From: Trematomus loennbergii
Lineage: Eukaryota; Chordata; Actinopteri; Perciformes; Nototheniidae
Length of the DNA stretch: 64,000 nucleotides
NCBI GenBank assembly: GCA_012861695.1
Contig: JAAOOA010000165.1
Span: 496,001 to 560,000 of the forward strand
Direction of reading: 5' to 3'
Both the position numbers and the translations under genes were made by a program. Positions within the stretch are counted from its first letter, which is position 1; each line of letters starts with the position of its first letter. Positions 22,874-34,588 of this stretch are shown here, in pieces. The notes under the pieces are model-generated. The model did not search any database. It was not told the origin of the DNA and saw only the letters and a program-made list of their open reading frames with translations.

Positions 22874-23670
22874 AAGAGCTGAAGAAGAGAAGCTCTGAGG
22901 TGGAGCAGCTCTCACGCTCTGAAGACCAGCTCCACCTCCTCCAAAGCTTCACGTCCCTGAACGCTGCTCCACCCACCAAGAACTGGACAGAAGTCAGGGT
23001 CCGTCCACCTTCATATGAGGGGACTGTGAGGAGAGCTGTGACTCAGCTGGAGGAGACGCTCAGTAAACAGATGAAGAAGCTGCTCTCTGAGGTGGAGCTG
23101 AAGAGGGTCCAGCAGTATGAGGTGGAGGTGACTCTTGATCCTGATACAGCACATCCCAAACTCATCCTGTCTGATGATGGAAAACAAGTTAACTGTTGTG
23201 ATGTGAGGAAGAATCTCCCAGACAATCCAGAGAGATTTGATTATTGTGCTTGTGTCTTAGCAAAGCAGAGTTTCTCTTCAGGAAGATTTTATTGCGAGGT
23301 TCAGGTTAAAGGGAAGACTGAGTGGACTTTAGGAGTGGCCAGAGAGTCGATCAACAGGAAGGGACAGATCACACTGTCTCCTCAGAAAGGTTACTGGACG
23401 ATAATGATGAGGAATGAAAATGAGTACCAAGCTTTTGCTGGTCCTCCAGTCCGTCTCTCTCTGAAGTCTCAGCCTGAGAAGGTGGGGGTGTTTGTGGATT
23501 ATGAGGAGGGTCTGGTCTCCTTTTATGATGTTGATGCTGCAGCTCTGATCTACTCCTTCACTGGCTGCTGCTTCAAAGAGAAACTCTACCCATTCTTTAG
23601 TCCCTGTCCTAATGATGATGGTAAAAACTCTGCCCCTCTGATCATCTCTCCTGTCAATCACACTGAGTAG
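22874..23670 (+). CDS. btr-like TRIM, coiled coil plus PRY-SPRY half (copy B)
   Basis: The reading frame is unbroken to TAG at 23668. From the first Met at 22900 it is 256 residues: a coiled-coil region (residues 1-75), PRY motif LDPDTAHP (79-86), SPRY motifs WTLGVA (142-147), a GVFVDYEEGLVSFYDV block (196-211) and LYPFFSP (229-235), ending SPVNHTE. SPRY domains of TRIMs are the target-recognition part. It is the only undamaged SPRY in the window. The RING/B-box half is not upstream. Instead a B-box fragment lies downstream at 24171-24627. It is preceded by unrelated sequence at 22868, so it is a truncated copy with no evident promoter. Confidence 0.8.
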
Positions 23671-23849
23671 AACAACCATTTGATTTTCTTCAGAAAGAGT
23701 CACTCTCACTAAATGTAATAAATGTATTCAACTGGGGAAGTATATTGTACACATTGTTAATGTTTCAGAATCTGATCACATATGGTTCACCTTGATGAGA
23801 CGCATAAAAACACATAAAATACTGATGAGTATGTTCTAATGTACTCTAG

Positions 23850-24080
23850 TTTATTAACTTTTTCACAGAATTTGACTTTTTTCATAATTTTCACTTTTCC
23901 TCTTAATTGGATTATTTTCTCATATTTTATAACTTTTTTCTCAGAATTCAAACTTTTTGCAGATTTGACTTTTTTCTCAGAATTTCATTTTCTCAGAATT
24001 AGACTTTTTTTCATTTTTGATAATTCGAACTTACCCGAAAATACGTAAATTCTTAATGTTCCTCACCTGTCCAGGCTACC
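23850..24080. repeat. AT-rich low-complexity block with TTTTTCTCAGAATT units
   Basis: Irregular repeats of TTTTTCTCAGAATTT. The right part and the adjoining CACCTGTCCAGGCTACCTG match 53045-53180 inside the astacin gene, marking a duplication junction. Confidence 0.6.
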
Positions 24081-24088
24081 TGTAGTCC

Positions 24089-24170
24089 TAGCAGGGGCGG
24101 ACTGGCCATTGGGAATACCGGGAGTTTTCCCGGTGGGCCGGTACCGAAGTGGGCCGGTCGGACAATTCAC
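24089..24170. mobile_element. hAT-like terminus, fragment
   Basis: CAGGGGCGGACTGGCCATTG, then GGGAATACCGGGAGTTTTCCC and GGTGGGCCGG, resembles the end of a common fish hAT repeat. It abuts the TRIM fragment at the GAGCTG hexamer, so the element is truncated there. Confidence 0.5.
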
Positions 24171-24627
24171 TGAGCTGCGGGTCAACACTTTCATCTCTGA
24201 GATGGCTGCTCAGCAGAAAGCCAGCAGCAGCAGCTCAGAGCAACAAGTTCTCAAACCAGGAGAAGTTCCCTGTGACGTCTGCACTGGAACCAGACTGAAG
24301 GCCCTGAAGTCCTGCCTGGTGTGTCTGGAGTCCTACTGTGAGACTCACCTGGAGCGTCACCTGACAATGTCAGGTCTGAAGAAACATCAGCTGATCGACC
24401 CTGTGGAGAACCTGGAAAGCAGGATGTGTGTGAAGCACGATAAACTGCTGGAGCTGTTCTGTAAGACCGACCAGGTGTGTGTCTGCATGCTCTGCACTCT
24501 TTTAGAGCACAAGACACATGATGTTGTTCCTCTGAAAGAAGGATATGAAGGAAAGAAGGCTGAGCTGGGAAGACAGAGGCTGAAATTCAGAAGATGATCC
24601 AGAAGAGACGACTGAAGATTCAGGAGG
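24171..24627 (+). pseudogene. btr-like TRIM, B-box fragment (copy B)
   Basis: It begins at GAGCTG (LRVNTFISEMAAQQKAS) and encodes B-box 1 (CDVCTGTRLKALKSCLVCLESYC), B-box 2 (CVKHDKLLELFC through CMLCTLLEHKTHD) and the start of the coiled coil. A one-base deletion near 24571 breaks the frame (KKAELGRQRLKFRR). No RING is present. The left breakpoint coincides with the point where the RING-only copy at 52396 stops matching its paralogues, so the two may be separated parts of one gene. Confidence 0.75.
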
Positions 24628-24639
24628 CTTCCCGATGGC

Positions 24640-25330
24640 CTGGCCTGTTAAGTGGCCTGCCTCACACAGGGTGACTGGCTGTCTACATGATGTGGCCTGC
24701 CGACATGGCCACTGTCATACAGATCATAAATCAGAGCCCTTGATTGGTCTCTGTGTGTCATTCAAGCTCGGGATAACCTCAGCTCAGGTGAGGTAAAGGA
24801 CTCTCTGAGTGTTTAGATAATAACTTAGTCTAAGTTCTCAGTGGGTCTCAAACGGTTTGGTCACCATTTATGTAAACACATATTTCCATTTGAGGGGGGT
24901 GATGATTAGTAACATATGCATGAATTAAAAACATTTTTTTTAAAGTTAACTAGGGGAAAAAGGTAAGATACACTTTTAAAACTTGTTGAGAGCTAAAACT
25001 AGTCTTTGCTGCTGCCTCAAAGAGGAGAAGGGAGGAGAGGAGGGAGACAGGAGAGGCTGGTTCAGGAGCACAGACACACTCACAACTAGAAATGAAACAA
25101 AAATAAATAAATAAACAAGTTTCAGTGTTTTTCATATTGGAAATGGTATGTTATTGGTTATGGCCATGATTTTATGATTATTGAAATGTATACAGTTCTG
25201 TTTCATATGGGTGTTCCCATAAATCTAGTCTCTTTATTTTCCTCTCAAAATGCACCAGATGCATTTAACTCCAAAATTTAAATTTAAATCTTACCGGGGG
25301 AGCATGCCCCCGGACCCCTAGAGGATTTGA
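24640..25330 (-). mobile_element. Diverged hAT-family fragment
   Basis: It carries, inverted, motifs of the element at 17595-18621: the GGACTCTCTGAGTGTTTAGAT block (inverse of 18155-18175) and the GGGGGAGCATGCCCCCGG block (inverse of the CTCCCCCGG region near 17810). Ends are not clear. Confidence 0.5.
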
Positions 25331-25640
25331 GGTCTACCCCCACTTAAAATCACATGGATAGGTTCCTAAATACATTTACAATTTTTTTAAATAGTAACCC
25401 ATGTCCATATGTTTATTATGGGTAGTAGATTTAAACTATAGGGCTTCACTATGGGCCCTGCCTGTACCTGTTCACTCTGCCATCGCGTGAAGGGTCTGCT
25501 AACAAGCGACCAACAGAAAGGTTAATGTTGTTGCACGTCACCTCAACCATTGTGCTTAAGTACAGTACTTGAGTAAATCTACTTAGTTACTTCCCACCTC
25601 TGCTACTCCTTTGCAGATAAAACTTGATTTAGTCTCGTAC

Positions 25641-25793
25641 CGTAGTGCGAGGCGATGACATACGGCACGTAGATCTTCCCATCTGCAGATTTCGCCCACA
25701 TGCAGCTGGCGGAGGTGCAGGGGTCAGCGTTCCTCTCGCTCTCACTGTCGTACGCAATGTCATCCATAACGAGGGGTTCCTTATCTGTGCGAA
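25641..25793 (-). CDS. Astacin propeptide/catalytic N-terminal exon
   Basis: Minus strand with a CTGCAG acceptor and a GTACGA donor. It encodes RTDKEPLVMDDIAYDSE, then NADPCTSASCMWAK and DGKIYVPYVIASHY. NADPC with an extra Cys pair is the start of the mature enzyme in six-cysteine astacins (hatching-enzyme-like, c6ast). Phase 1 at the acceptor fits the exon at 63763-63804, and the trailing G fits the exon at 40629-40746. It is intact. In gene order it should lie at higher coordinates than 40.7 kb, so this locus is rearranged or represents a separate partial copy. Confidence 0.75.
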
Positions 25794-26249
25794 CTGCAGG
25801 AGGACAGGAATACAATATAATATAAGTATAAATAATATAATCACAGGATCTAGCAGTGAGGAACGAAGTCGATGCATATAAATATAGACACAATACGATT
25901 TTTAAATGTATTAAAATAAAAGTAAATTACACATTTATGTATATTATTTTAATAAAAAACATTAGTAGGGACGCATTAATGGGAAGTAGCATTCACAATT
26001 AGCAGATGTAAAAAGTAAAATATACATATCAACACTAGAAAGATGTATATATCTAAAACATATCTATAGAATAGCTTATATAAAATATAAAGAATAAATA
26101 AGAATACTCTTAATATGCCGATTCAAAGTAAAAACATACCACCAACATTAGACACGTGTGGAAATGTTCTGCAGCTTCTATCTTTTTTTGGAGATATTTG
26201 TTGTTGTTTTTTGCAATATATTATATAGTTAAGAATAATTAGTTAGTTC

Positions 26250-26254
26250 CATAT

Positions 26255-26294
<40 letters not shown>

Positions 26295-26345
26295 GTATAT
26301 ATATGAAGCAATGATTAAATGTCCTTTTACAGAAGCTTGATTCGG
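26250..26345. repeat. (TA)n tract with flank shared with 63.85 kb
   Basis: A TATATA run with GAAGCAATGATTAAATGTCC and CAGAAGCTT matches 63858-63925, so the segment beside the astacin exons is duplicated. Confidence 0.7.
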
Positions 26346-26929
26346 TGCAGGAAGATTTCTGAGAGAAAAACTCTTCATGTTTGAACGATCTTAAAGGGGA
26401 CCTGTCATGCAAAATGCACTTTATGATGTCTTTTATACATCACTATGTGTCCCCGGTGTGTCGGGGAACTCACGCAGCGTCAGAAAATAAAACCCTCTCT
26501 CTTTTCCTCGGAGCTGATCCAGATTTGCGTCCGATATGACGTAATATCTGAAATGTGGACCCACGGCACTATCAGAAACGTTGCTATCAGAAACAATGCC
26601 CGACTGTTTTGGACGTAATAGCCGCGTTCACACCGGAGTACTTTTCACCGTACTTTTCGCGTTTAGTTCCGTGAGTACCCCTTATGTCGCGTTCACACCA
26701 AAAATCGTACTTAATCTCGGGTACTTTTACCCCCATTTTAGAGCCCGCTGGGAGAGCGTACTTTTCTGTGGGTGAAAAGTGCCCCAAAAGTGCCCCAGTG
26801 CTGATTGGCTGGGCGAATTGCAAACCACGCCCGTACAACTGTGAAAATGTTGTGTGGAGACGCCATTGTTTTTCCTCGCTACAAAAACCCAGCGCACCGA
26901 CGGAGCGTTGGGTTTGTTTTTGAAAGCAG

Positions 26930-27985
26930 TTATGGCAAGCATCAAGAAATGATGAGGAGGTGTCGGCGCTTCTGGAGATCTACGCCGAGGACGCGACCCA
27001 GGGAATGCTACTGAAGCCAGTTCAGTAGCTTTCACTCGACCTGGGAATCGTGCACAGCCGGCTAAAAATAAAGAAACTCAGGACTACAAACGGCGGATTC
27101 AGTGGCCAACGATGACGACCACGACGAAGGTAAAATCAACTACATGCACTGAGGTTTTAATCTGCACAATAATGGTCTCAGATGTACTTTTATTTGCTCA
27201 GTAGATCAAGCTAGCCATGCTAGGCTGAATAGGCTAACACCGGCCCGAGCTAGCTACATCTAGCTAGCTAGATATTCTCGGCCGCTATGAAAACGTTTTG
27301 ACTTGTGAAAACTGTGCAGTGTTTCTGTAATTTGCTTCACTAACTCATGGCACTAATCGTCTGTTTCAGGCGAGGATGGACAACTCTCGGGATTGGAAAC
27401 AAGCGAGCTTTGCATTCTAGATCACAGCGCTAGCTCGTCCCCCTTACCAGCAACCAAACGCAAAGGTACACACACTGTAACTTTGTCTTGAAAGAACGTA
27501 CGCATCGAACTGATGTTCACAATCATGTTTATTTCATAATATTCATCATATTTTATGTTTAACTTGCCTCAACAACATTAAACAAAGTTCAAGCATTTCA
27601 GTGCTTTTTACATGTAGACCACATTAGACCAGGTCCTGATCTTAAACCACTATACCTAGACTCATCAAATCTGGACTGGATTATCCCAGAGAGTCTAAAC
27701 ATTCTTTATAACACAGTTTCAGATTTGTGAAACCTTAATTGTATTTGTGAAAATACAAAAAACACATTCCTAGTATGTTGTAAAACTACATGGCGACTAA
27801 ACAGATCTTGTATCTTGCTTATTTTCCCCTCTTAGGAAAGCGGACACGGGATGCGAATTTCTTTGACACCGTCCAGGCGTTGGAGGACCGGCGTGCCGTG
27901 GTGAAAGAGTCGATGCACGGGGATCAGATGGTGCTGTTCACCAAGGCCCAGGAAACGGAGGACAAGATGCTCACCAGTTCATTTA
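26930..27985 (+). pseudogene. Harbinger I MYB/SANT-like DNA-binding protein, remnant
   Basis: Exon a near 26935-27030 reads NDEEVSALLEIYAEDATQ, the start of a MYB/SANT-like (MADF-type) domain, then stops after KPVQ. A second block has RLKIKKLR out of frame with a donor at GACGAAG/GTAAAA (27128). Exon b (27371-27465, acceptor TGTTTCAG) reads GEDGQLSGLETSELCILDH and ends AAAG/GTACAC. Exon c (acceptor CCCTCTTAG at 27835) reads KRTRDANFFDTVQALEDRR. Exons b and c are phase-compatible. This protein normally guides Harbinger transposase to the nucleus and the ends. The first exon is damaged. Confidence 0.6.
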
Positions 27986-28639
27986 TATTATTGTTATTAC
28001 TGTTATTATATAGTCTTGATACAACTGACACTTTATTTTATATTGATAATGTTAATTTACATGTACACATTTTATTTACATTAAAAATGTGAAACTTCTA
28101 TTTACTGTTAAACAGATCCTGTAGCTTGCTTATTTCTCCTGACACTTTATCTTTAGTGACCGTAGCATCCTATACATCACATGTAAGTGATTATTCTGAT
28201 ACCATCATGTTTCATCGGTTATAAACTGGCAAAGCTTTATTTGTCATTTATTTATCATCAATGTTGCAACCTTGTGGAGGAATGGCAGGGGCACATACAC
28301 AAATATGATAATTTATATCATTTTAAATATTATTTGACCTAAAACTAAATGTTTTTATGATTGTCCTCTGAGGAGGACATGGGGATTTGCAAACTTTAAT
28401 TCCCCCCCCCATTTTACACAACACAAAATGGAGTCCACTATGGGCCGAAACTAACATGTATGTTTATGGCAGACGGATGCAGTGGGTCTCAGGAAGATAA
28501 ATAATAAGGTGGGTTTGCTGCTGAGCCTATTTACTGTGCATACAACACACCTGGCACAGTTTATTGTTATTATATTGCCACACTGTACACTATTGTAATG
28601 TTGCCTGTCTTGACTGGAAAATAAAAGAGAAACAAAAGC

Positions 28640-28997
28640 ACTGTACAAAAGATCAGCTTTATTGTCAAAATGTTTACAATTTACACGCTGTTCAGATGCC
28701 TCATAAAGCTGGGTCGCCGGTAAGGCAGTCCATTCGTCCCTGTACTCATTACTTTCACAAAGGTTATGTAATATGCAACATGCTGCCACCTGGATTGATC
28801 TTGTCCATCTTGCAGTCGTTTCTTTTCATCAAGCACCGCCACCTGCCCTTCAGTCTGCCAAAAGCGTTCTCCACCACCACTCGTGCTCGGCTTGTTTTGT
28901 TATTGTACGCAAGTTGCTCAGGCTGCATTAACTCAGTTACAAAGCTGTATAACATGAGCACAAACAGCACAACTTCAGTCGACTCCATCTCCATCAT
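28640..28997 (-). pseudogene. Harbinger I DDE transposase, central deletion
   Basis: The N-terminal leader MMEMESTEVVLFVLMLYSF is followed directly by the C-terminal catalytic block SRARVVVENAFGRLKGRWR, which holds the Glu of the DDE triad. The segment with the two Asp residues is gone. A one-base shift precedes the normal C-terminal motif AACCILHNLCE (28760-28789). Compare the leader in element II (49470-49560). It is related to vertebrate HARBI1 transposase but inactive. Confidence 0.75.
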
Positions 28998-30032
28998 GTC
29001 TGAGGTCGGAAGGTAAACAACAGACGCCTAATGTACAGCGAGTGGGTGGGCGTCGCAGTATACGCGGGAAGTTTTTCTTCTTCTTCTTCTCTTGTTTTGC
29101 AGCGGATTGCAAACAACTTTAAGGTGCATACCGCCACCTACTGTACTCGCCGTGAAGTGGTTTGTGGCCTGCCAGTAAAGCCAAAGCAGAAGAAGAAGAA
29201 GTGACGTCAGCGGCTCATTTGCGTAATCTTCCCTCAGGGAAAAGTACTCCGGTGTGAACGCGATCTGTACTAAGTGCCCTGGGGTTAAAAGCGCCGGGGC
29301 TCTTAGTGCCGGAACTAAGTACAGGAAAGTACTTGGTGTGAACGCGGCTTATGTCGTCACAGAAGTGGTGCTACGGCTATTGGGCCAACTCTCCACCTAT
29401 CAGGGGAATGTGGGGTTGGGCCACGGCCGGCCATTGCCGCTCGAAAGCACTGGAGACGCTGTAGTACATATGCCAGGCCTGTAAGTGGCGCTGTAGTCAG
29501 CTAACAAAAGCAGCGAAGAAGACTTCCCGCCCATAGTTACCATGGTTAAGATGTCCGTTAAAGTTTAAATCTTCCGGACAAAATTAGAAAAGTGCCGGTC
29601 AAAGGTCTTCTTTGTTATTTATTGAGCTTTAAAACAAATGAATAACGACTCTATATAATAAAACACGGAGGACGGAGATCTCTTTTTCTCCCCCTCTTCT
29701 GACAGCCCAGCAGCTGATCAGAGCACGTCTCCCCTCTCCTGCAGGGGGGCGTGGTCAGCAGAATCAGACCGTAGACAGCAAACAGCTGTTTCATGTGGAA
29801 CCTACTTGAGCAGGTCTCCCTTGAAAAAGAGGTCAATGATCTCAATGGGATACAACCTGAATAAATAAAGGTTTGAAATTAAATTAAATGAAACAGCACA
29901 TAGAGCGAAATGAGGCATGGCTAAAATGCATGATCTGTTTGGTATTTTGAAAACAGAAACGTATAAATATACCTTATATAGGTATGGCCCTACAATATAT
30001 CATTTAAATATAGCATGATAGGTCCACTTTAA

Positions 30033-31149
30033 GGGATGTTAGTACTGCTTCTTCTAGTAGTTATTAGAGCTATTGTTTCTGTTCATTTCACACACAGCAT
30101 GCACACACAATACTACTCATGTTTTTAGCTTTAAGGTTATTGTATATAGTTATATTTGAATGTGTTGTAAATACTGTACATTTTTAACGCTAAATTGTTT
30201 CTTAAAATACTTATTCTTTATTTTCCTTATATATATATTGTCGTGGCTTCCTTCCTTATTTTTCTATCAAGCCACTAGACGCCTTAAACAGACATTTTTA
30301 ACTCGTTTTCTTTCCGTTATCTTTGTGTTACTTACAGTTGAAGAGTTGCTTGGCCTCCGATGATTTTGATGATATGATGCGATGTGTTTGCTCAAAATAA
30401 AATAACAAACTTGTACACATGCAACAAAGAAAAGAGGCCTTTACAATAGTCAAAACAAATAGGCAAAACTCAAATAAAATAACAAACAACTTAGGTGTTC
30501 TTTCTTTCTTGAAATATAACTTAATAACTTAAAGGGTAATTGAACGGTTAAAAACTGTTCCTCGACGGCGTCTTTCTGACAGGTTGCTGCCCATCACTGT
30601 CACTTAAAGGAGGCGCCGTGGGAATTGTAGTCTTTCATAGTGTGTTGACTACAGACGTCACGATTAGGTGGCCTTTCTTATAAAAACAAAATACTGGCTC
30701 TAACATATATACTTTGCAACTTATTTCTTTAGATTGTTTATGTCCGCACCACCAGATACCAAAGCAGATTCCTTGTATGTTTAAACGTACCTGGCAATAA
30801 ACTTGATTCTGATTCTGATGCATACTCTCTTATGCTTTGACCTCTTCTGTCTGGCCTTATATGAAGACAATTAAAGGACACGAACAACATGGCCTCTCTT
30901 CTGCCTGAAAGTAAAAGCAGTTCTGACATGTTGACGTTGTTCCCTCAGATATCTGCCTCTGAGAGAGAGAGTCCCGACGTGTCGCCTCAGGGCAGAGAGA
31001 GAGACAAAGATTTCAGAGACGTGTCCATCACTGAGGAGCGGGAGGAATGTGGGAGATCAGGATGGAGACGGTTGAGATTGACTTTCACTGATCGACAGAC
31101 GAGGAAAGAGCCACACATGACTTGAAAAGGAAAGTTACATTAGCTTGAG

Positions 31150-31150
<1 letters not shown>
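30033..31150. other. Noncoding stretch with a LINE 3' end
   Basis: TACCTGGCAATAAACTTGATTCTGATTCTG at 30789-30820 is a common fish LINE 3' end. A 78-codon plus-strand frame at 30889 (MASLLPESKSSSDMLTLFPQ) has an ATG start but no recognised domain and no clear splice context, so I leave it unassigned. Confidence 0.4.
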
Positions 31151-32060
<910 letters not shown>

Positions 32061-32449
32061 AGCATCACTATCCTTGTGGGGACCAAAAGTTGTTTACACA
32101 ATCACGTGTGGGGACTCGCCTCCCTTATGGAGGTCCCCATGAGGGGAATCATTAATGTTAGGGTGAAGACTTGGTTAGGGTTTTGGGGAACGGCAGCGTG
32201 GTGCACGGGCTCTCGGGTCAATATTTTTGTTTAAAAACCTGTTTAAAAACTCCTGTAGTAAAACCAATAACAGTTTATAAAAGCCCTGTTTGGTCTGTGT
32301 TAAAAAATGTTTAAGAAAATGCAATAAAAGGGATAAAAGAGAGCAGCGGCTGAAGCACAGAACGTATGCGGCGGGGTTAAAACTTGTACTCCTGGGGTCC
32401 CCCGGTGGGGTGTCCGAGGCTGCGTACCACAACATCTGGTAAAAGACCT
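32061..32449. other. Flank with CCTTGTGGGGACC-type fish repeat
   Basis: TATCCTTGTGGGGACC and the inverse-like GGAGGTCCCCATGAGG near 32080-32145 are typical of a dispersed fish repeat. No gene was recognised. Confidence 0.4.
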
Positions 32450-32598
32450 GAGGCCTGTACTACGAAGCTGGATTTTCGCTTAGCCGGCTAAATTCAGGGA
32501 AATCTCCGGCTTTCCGGTCCTACGACGCTGGTTCTCTTTTTAGCAGGCTAGATTTCCATGGTAACTTATGCTGAGCGGCAAACCTGCTCCGGAGCAGG

Positions 32599-33657
32599 GG
32601 GCTATACTACGAATCAAGATTTTCGTTTAGCAAGCTAACTTCAGGGTTTCCGGTCCTACGAAGCTGGTTCACTTTTTAGCGGGCTAGATAACTTATTCTG
32701 AACGGCTATCCTCCGGAGCAGGATAGGTTCCAGGATAAAAGCACTGCCTGCTGACCAATCAGAGCTCAGTGTGCGGAGTTTAAAGAGATCAATTCATATG
32801 ACAGGAGGAGAAAGGAAATACAGTTTAAACTGCCGTTGCAGGAAAGACAGCCGGCCAAAATCACCGACTGTGTGAACGTGAAAATGAATAGAATATCACC
32901 TCCCATCTTCAGAGCAATCTGACTATTATAACATTAGCGTTAAGAAAGCTTACTTAAATATCTGCCACAACATAAGTAACCGGATCAGAGTAACATTAAG
33001 TACAGTCCGCGGCACTGTGAGTGCAGACGGCGATGTGTCTCATTATCATTCATATCATATCACATCATAATGTATCATATATTTCCTTATCTGAGTCAGC
33101 TTCTTGAGCCGTATCTGGCGTGCAACACTCACAGTGTCACATACGCAGAAGTAATATTTTAAGCAACACATTAAGTTGACGAAACACTCGAGTCAAATGT
33201 AATTAAAGTCAGATCCACTCGTGCCTTGGACGGGGCAGTGATATCATAAAACTGTTAATGAACGTATTCAAACACTTTTTTTTTTACCAGCTGTATTCAC
33301 CTTGCAGGTGCAGCTATGTGGCTTTTATCCTGGATAAAGTGTTTAAGTCATGGATGTTTAAAGTTTAACGTCTTCATATTTGTCTAATATTAGTTGACTT
33401 TTCATTCAGGAAATATATGACGCGCTGCGCTGTCAGTACACGGCTTGTCCATGTTTGTGATTGGTCGAATGCTCCAAATACCACCCCTTTTATGTGAACG
33501 CGCACCTAACTAGATAGGACACGGCTGGCTTGCGGTCGAGGTGATAGCCAGCGTCGTAGGACAGTTTAGCGAGAGCGTTTTTTTTTTTGGATTTAGTCAG
33601 CCGGATAACTCAAAACATATCCAGGATATGTTGAACTAGATTCGTAGTATACCCCCC
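32599..33657. mobile_element. Inner copy of the same MITE family
   Basis: Ends GGGCTATACTACGAATC and the inverse of GATTCGTAGTATACCCCCC. The body from CACTGCCTGCTGACCAATC onward matches the outer copy at 33695-34217 and 39247-39420. At 33255 it supplies the empty site for the gypsy element (AATGAACGTATTCAAAC). Confidence 0.7.
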
Positions 33658-34217
33658 AGGTTAGGTGGCAGGCTAAGAGATCAACTCAGTGAAAGCACTG
33701 CCTGCTGACCAATCAGAGCTCCGTGTGCGGAGTTTAAAGCGATCAATTCATATGACAGGAGGAGAAAGGAAATACAGTTTAAACTGCCGTTGCAAGACGG
33801 CCGGCCAAAATCAACTGACTGTGAACGTGAAAATTAATAGAATATCCCCTCCCATCTTCAGAGCAATCTCACTATTATAACATTAGCGTTAAGAAAGCTT
33901 ACTTAAATATCTGCCACGACATAAGTAACCGGATCAGAGTAACATTAAGTACAGTCCGCGGCACTGTGAGTGCAGACGTAGATGTGTCCCATTATCATTC
34001 ATATCATATCACATCATAATGTATCATATATTTCCTTATCTGAGTCAGCTTCTTGAGCCGTATCTGGCGTGCAACACTCACAGTGTCACATACTGTATGC
34101 AGAAGTATTATTTTAAGCAACACATTAAGTTGACGAAACACTCGAGTCAAATGTAATTAAAGTCAGATCCACTCGTGTCTTGGACGGGGCAGTGATTTCA
34201 TAAACCTGTTAATGTAC

Positions 34218-34588
34218 TGTAACAGGACAGGGCAGATAAAGAGAAAAGTGGTAGTGCAGCAATCACGACAGAGGCAGTGTTCAAATCCAAAAAAGGCTTT
34301 ATTGCTAACAAACTCAAAAATACCTTTAACTAAACAAAGGCTAACGTAGCCGGGCCGCTAACCGACTTACCAGCTTACAAAAATGTTTCCTCACGCTGGG
34401 AGCCTCCTGCTCCCTCCATGTGCCACACACAACTCAGCAACTCTGTCTGCTTTGTCTCCCTTGAGGGAGTGATTAGCACCAGGTGTGAGGTCTCCACACC
34501 TGGTCCCAATACTGCTAATTGGCAGCGGGTGGAGCCACCTATTGGGAATGTAGGTGCCTCCCACTACTCTGCCTCTCAGTCCCTTACA
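34218..34588 (-). repeat. 3' LTR of the Gmr1-like element
   Basis: Runs TGTAACAGG to CTTACA in plus orientation, with GTAC just outside. The long reading frame ends inside it at 34391. Confidence 0.9.

Larger units (their letters stand above)
26620..29349. mobile_element. PIF/Harbinger element I, internally deleted
   Basis: Perfect 15-bp inverted ends AGCCGCGTTCACACC. A second copy of GCGTTCACACC lies about 65 bp inside each end (26689 and 29249), a likely transposase-binding pair. The empty site GGACGTAATATGG is seen at 40450 and 55066. The 3-bp target copy is imperfect (AAT/TAT). It encodes remnants of both usual Harbinger proteins, on opposite strands. Confidence 0.8.
26395..30028. mobile_element. 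TTAA-flanked element, split by a Harbinger insertion
   Basis: Ends AGGGGACCTGTCATGC and the inverse of GCATGATAGGTCCACT are flanked by TTAA at 26391-26394 and 30029-30032. The first 220 bp match the compact relatives at 40191-40574 and 54806-55194, which serve as empty sites for the Harbinger insertion. TTAA targets suggest piggyBac or Kolobok enzymes. No transposase of its own was seen. Confidence 0.65.

Noticed and set aside
30889..31125. 78-residue plus-strand frame with ATG
   Set aside because: No domain, no clear splice sites and no paralogue in the duplicated segment; not enough to call a gene.
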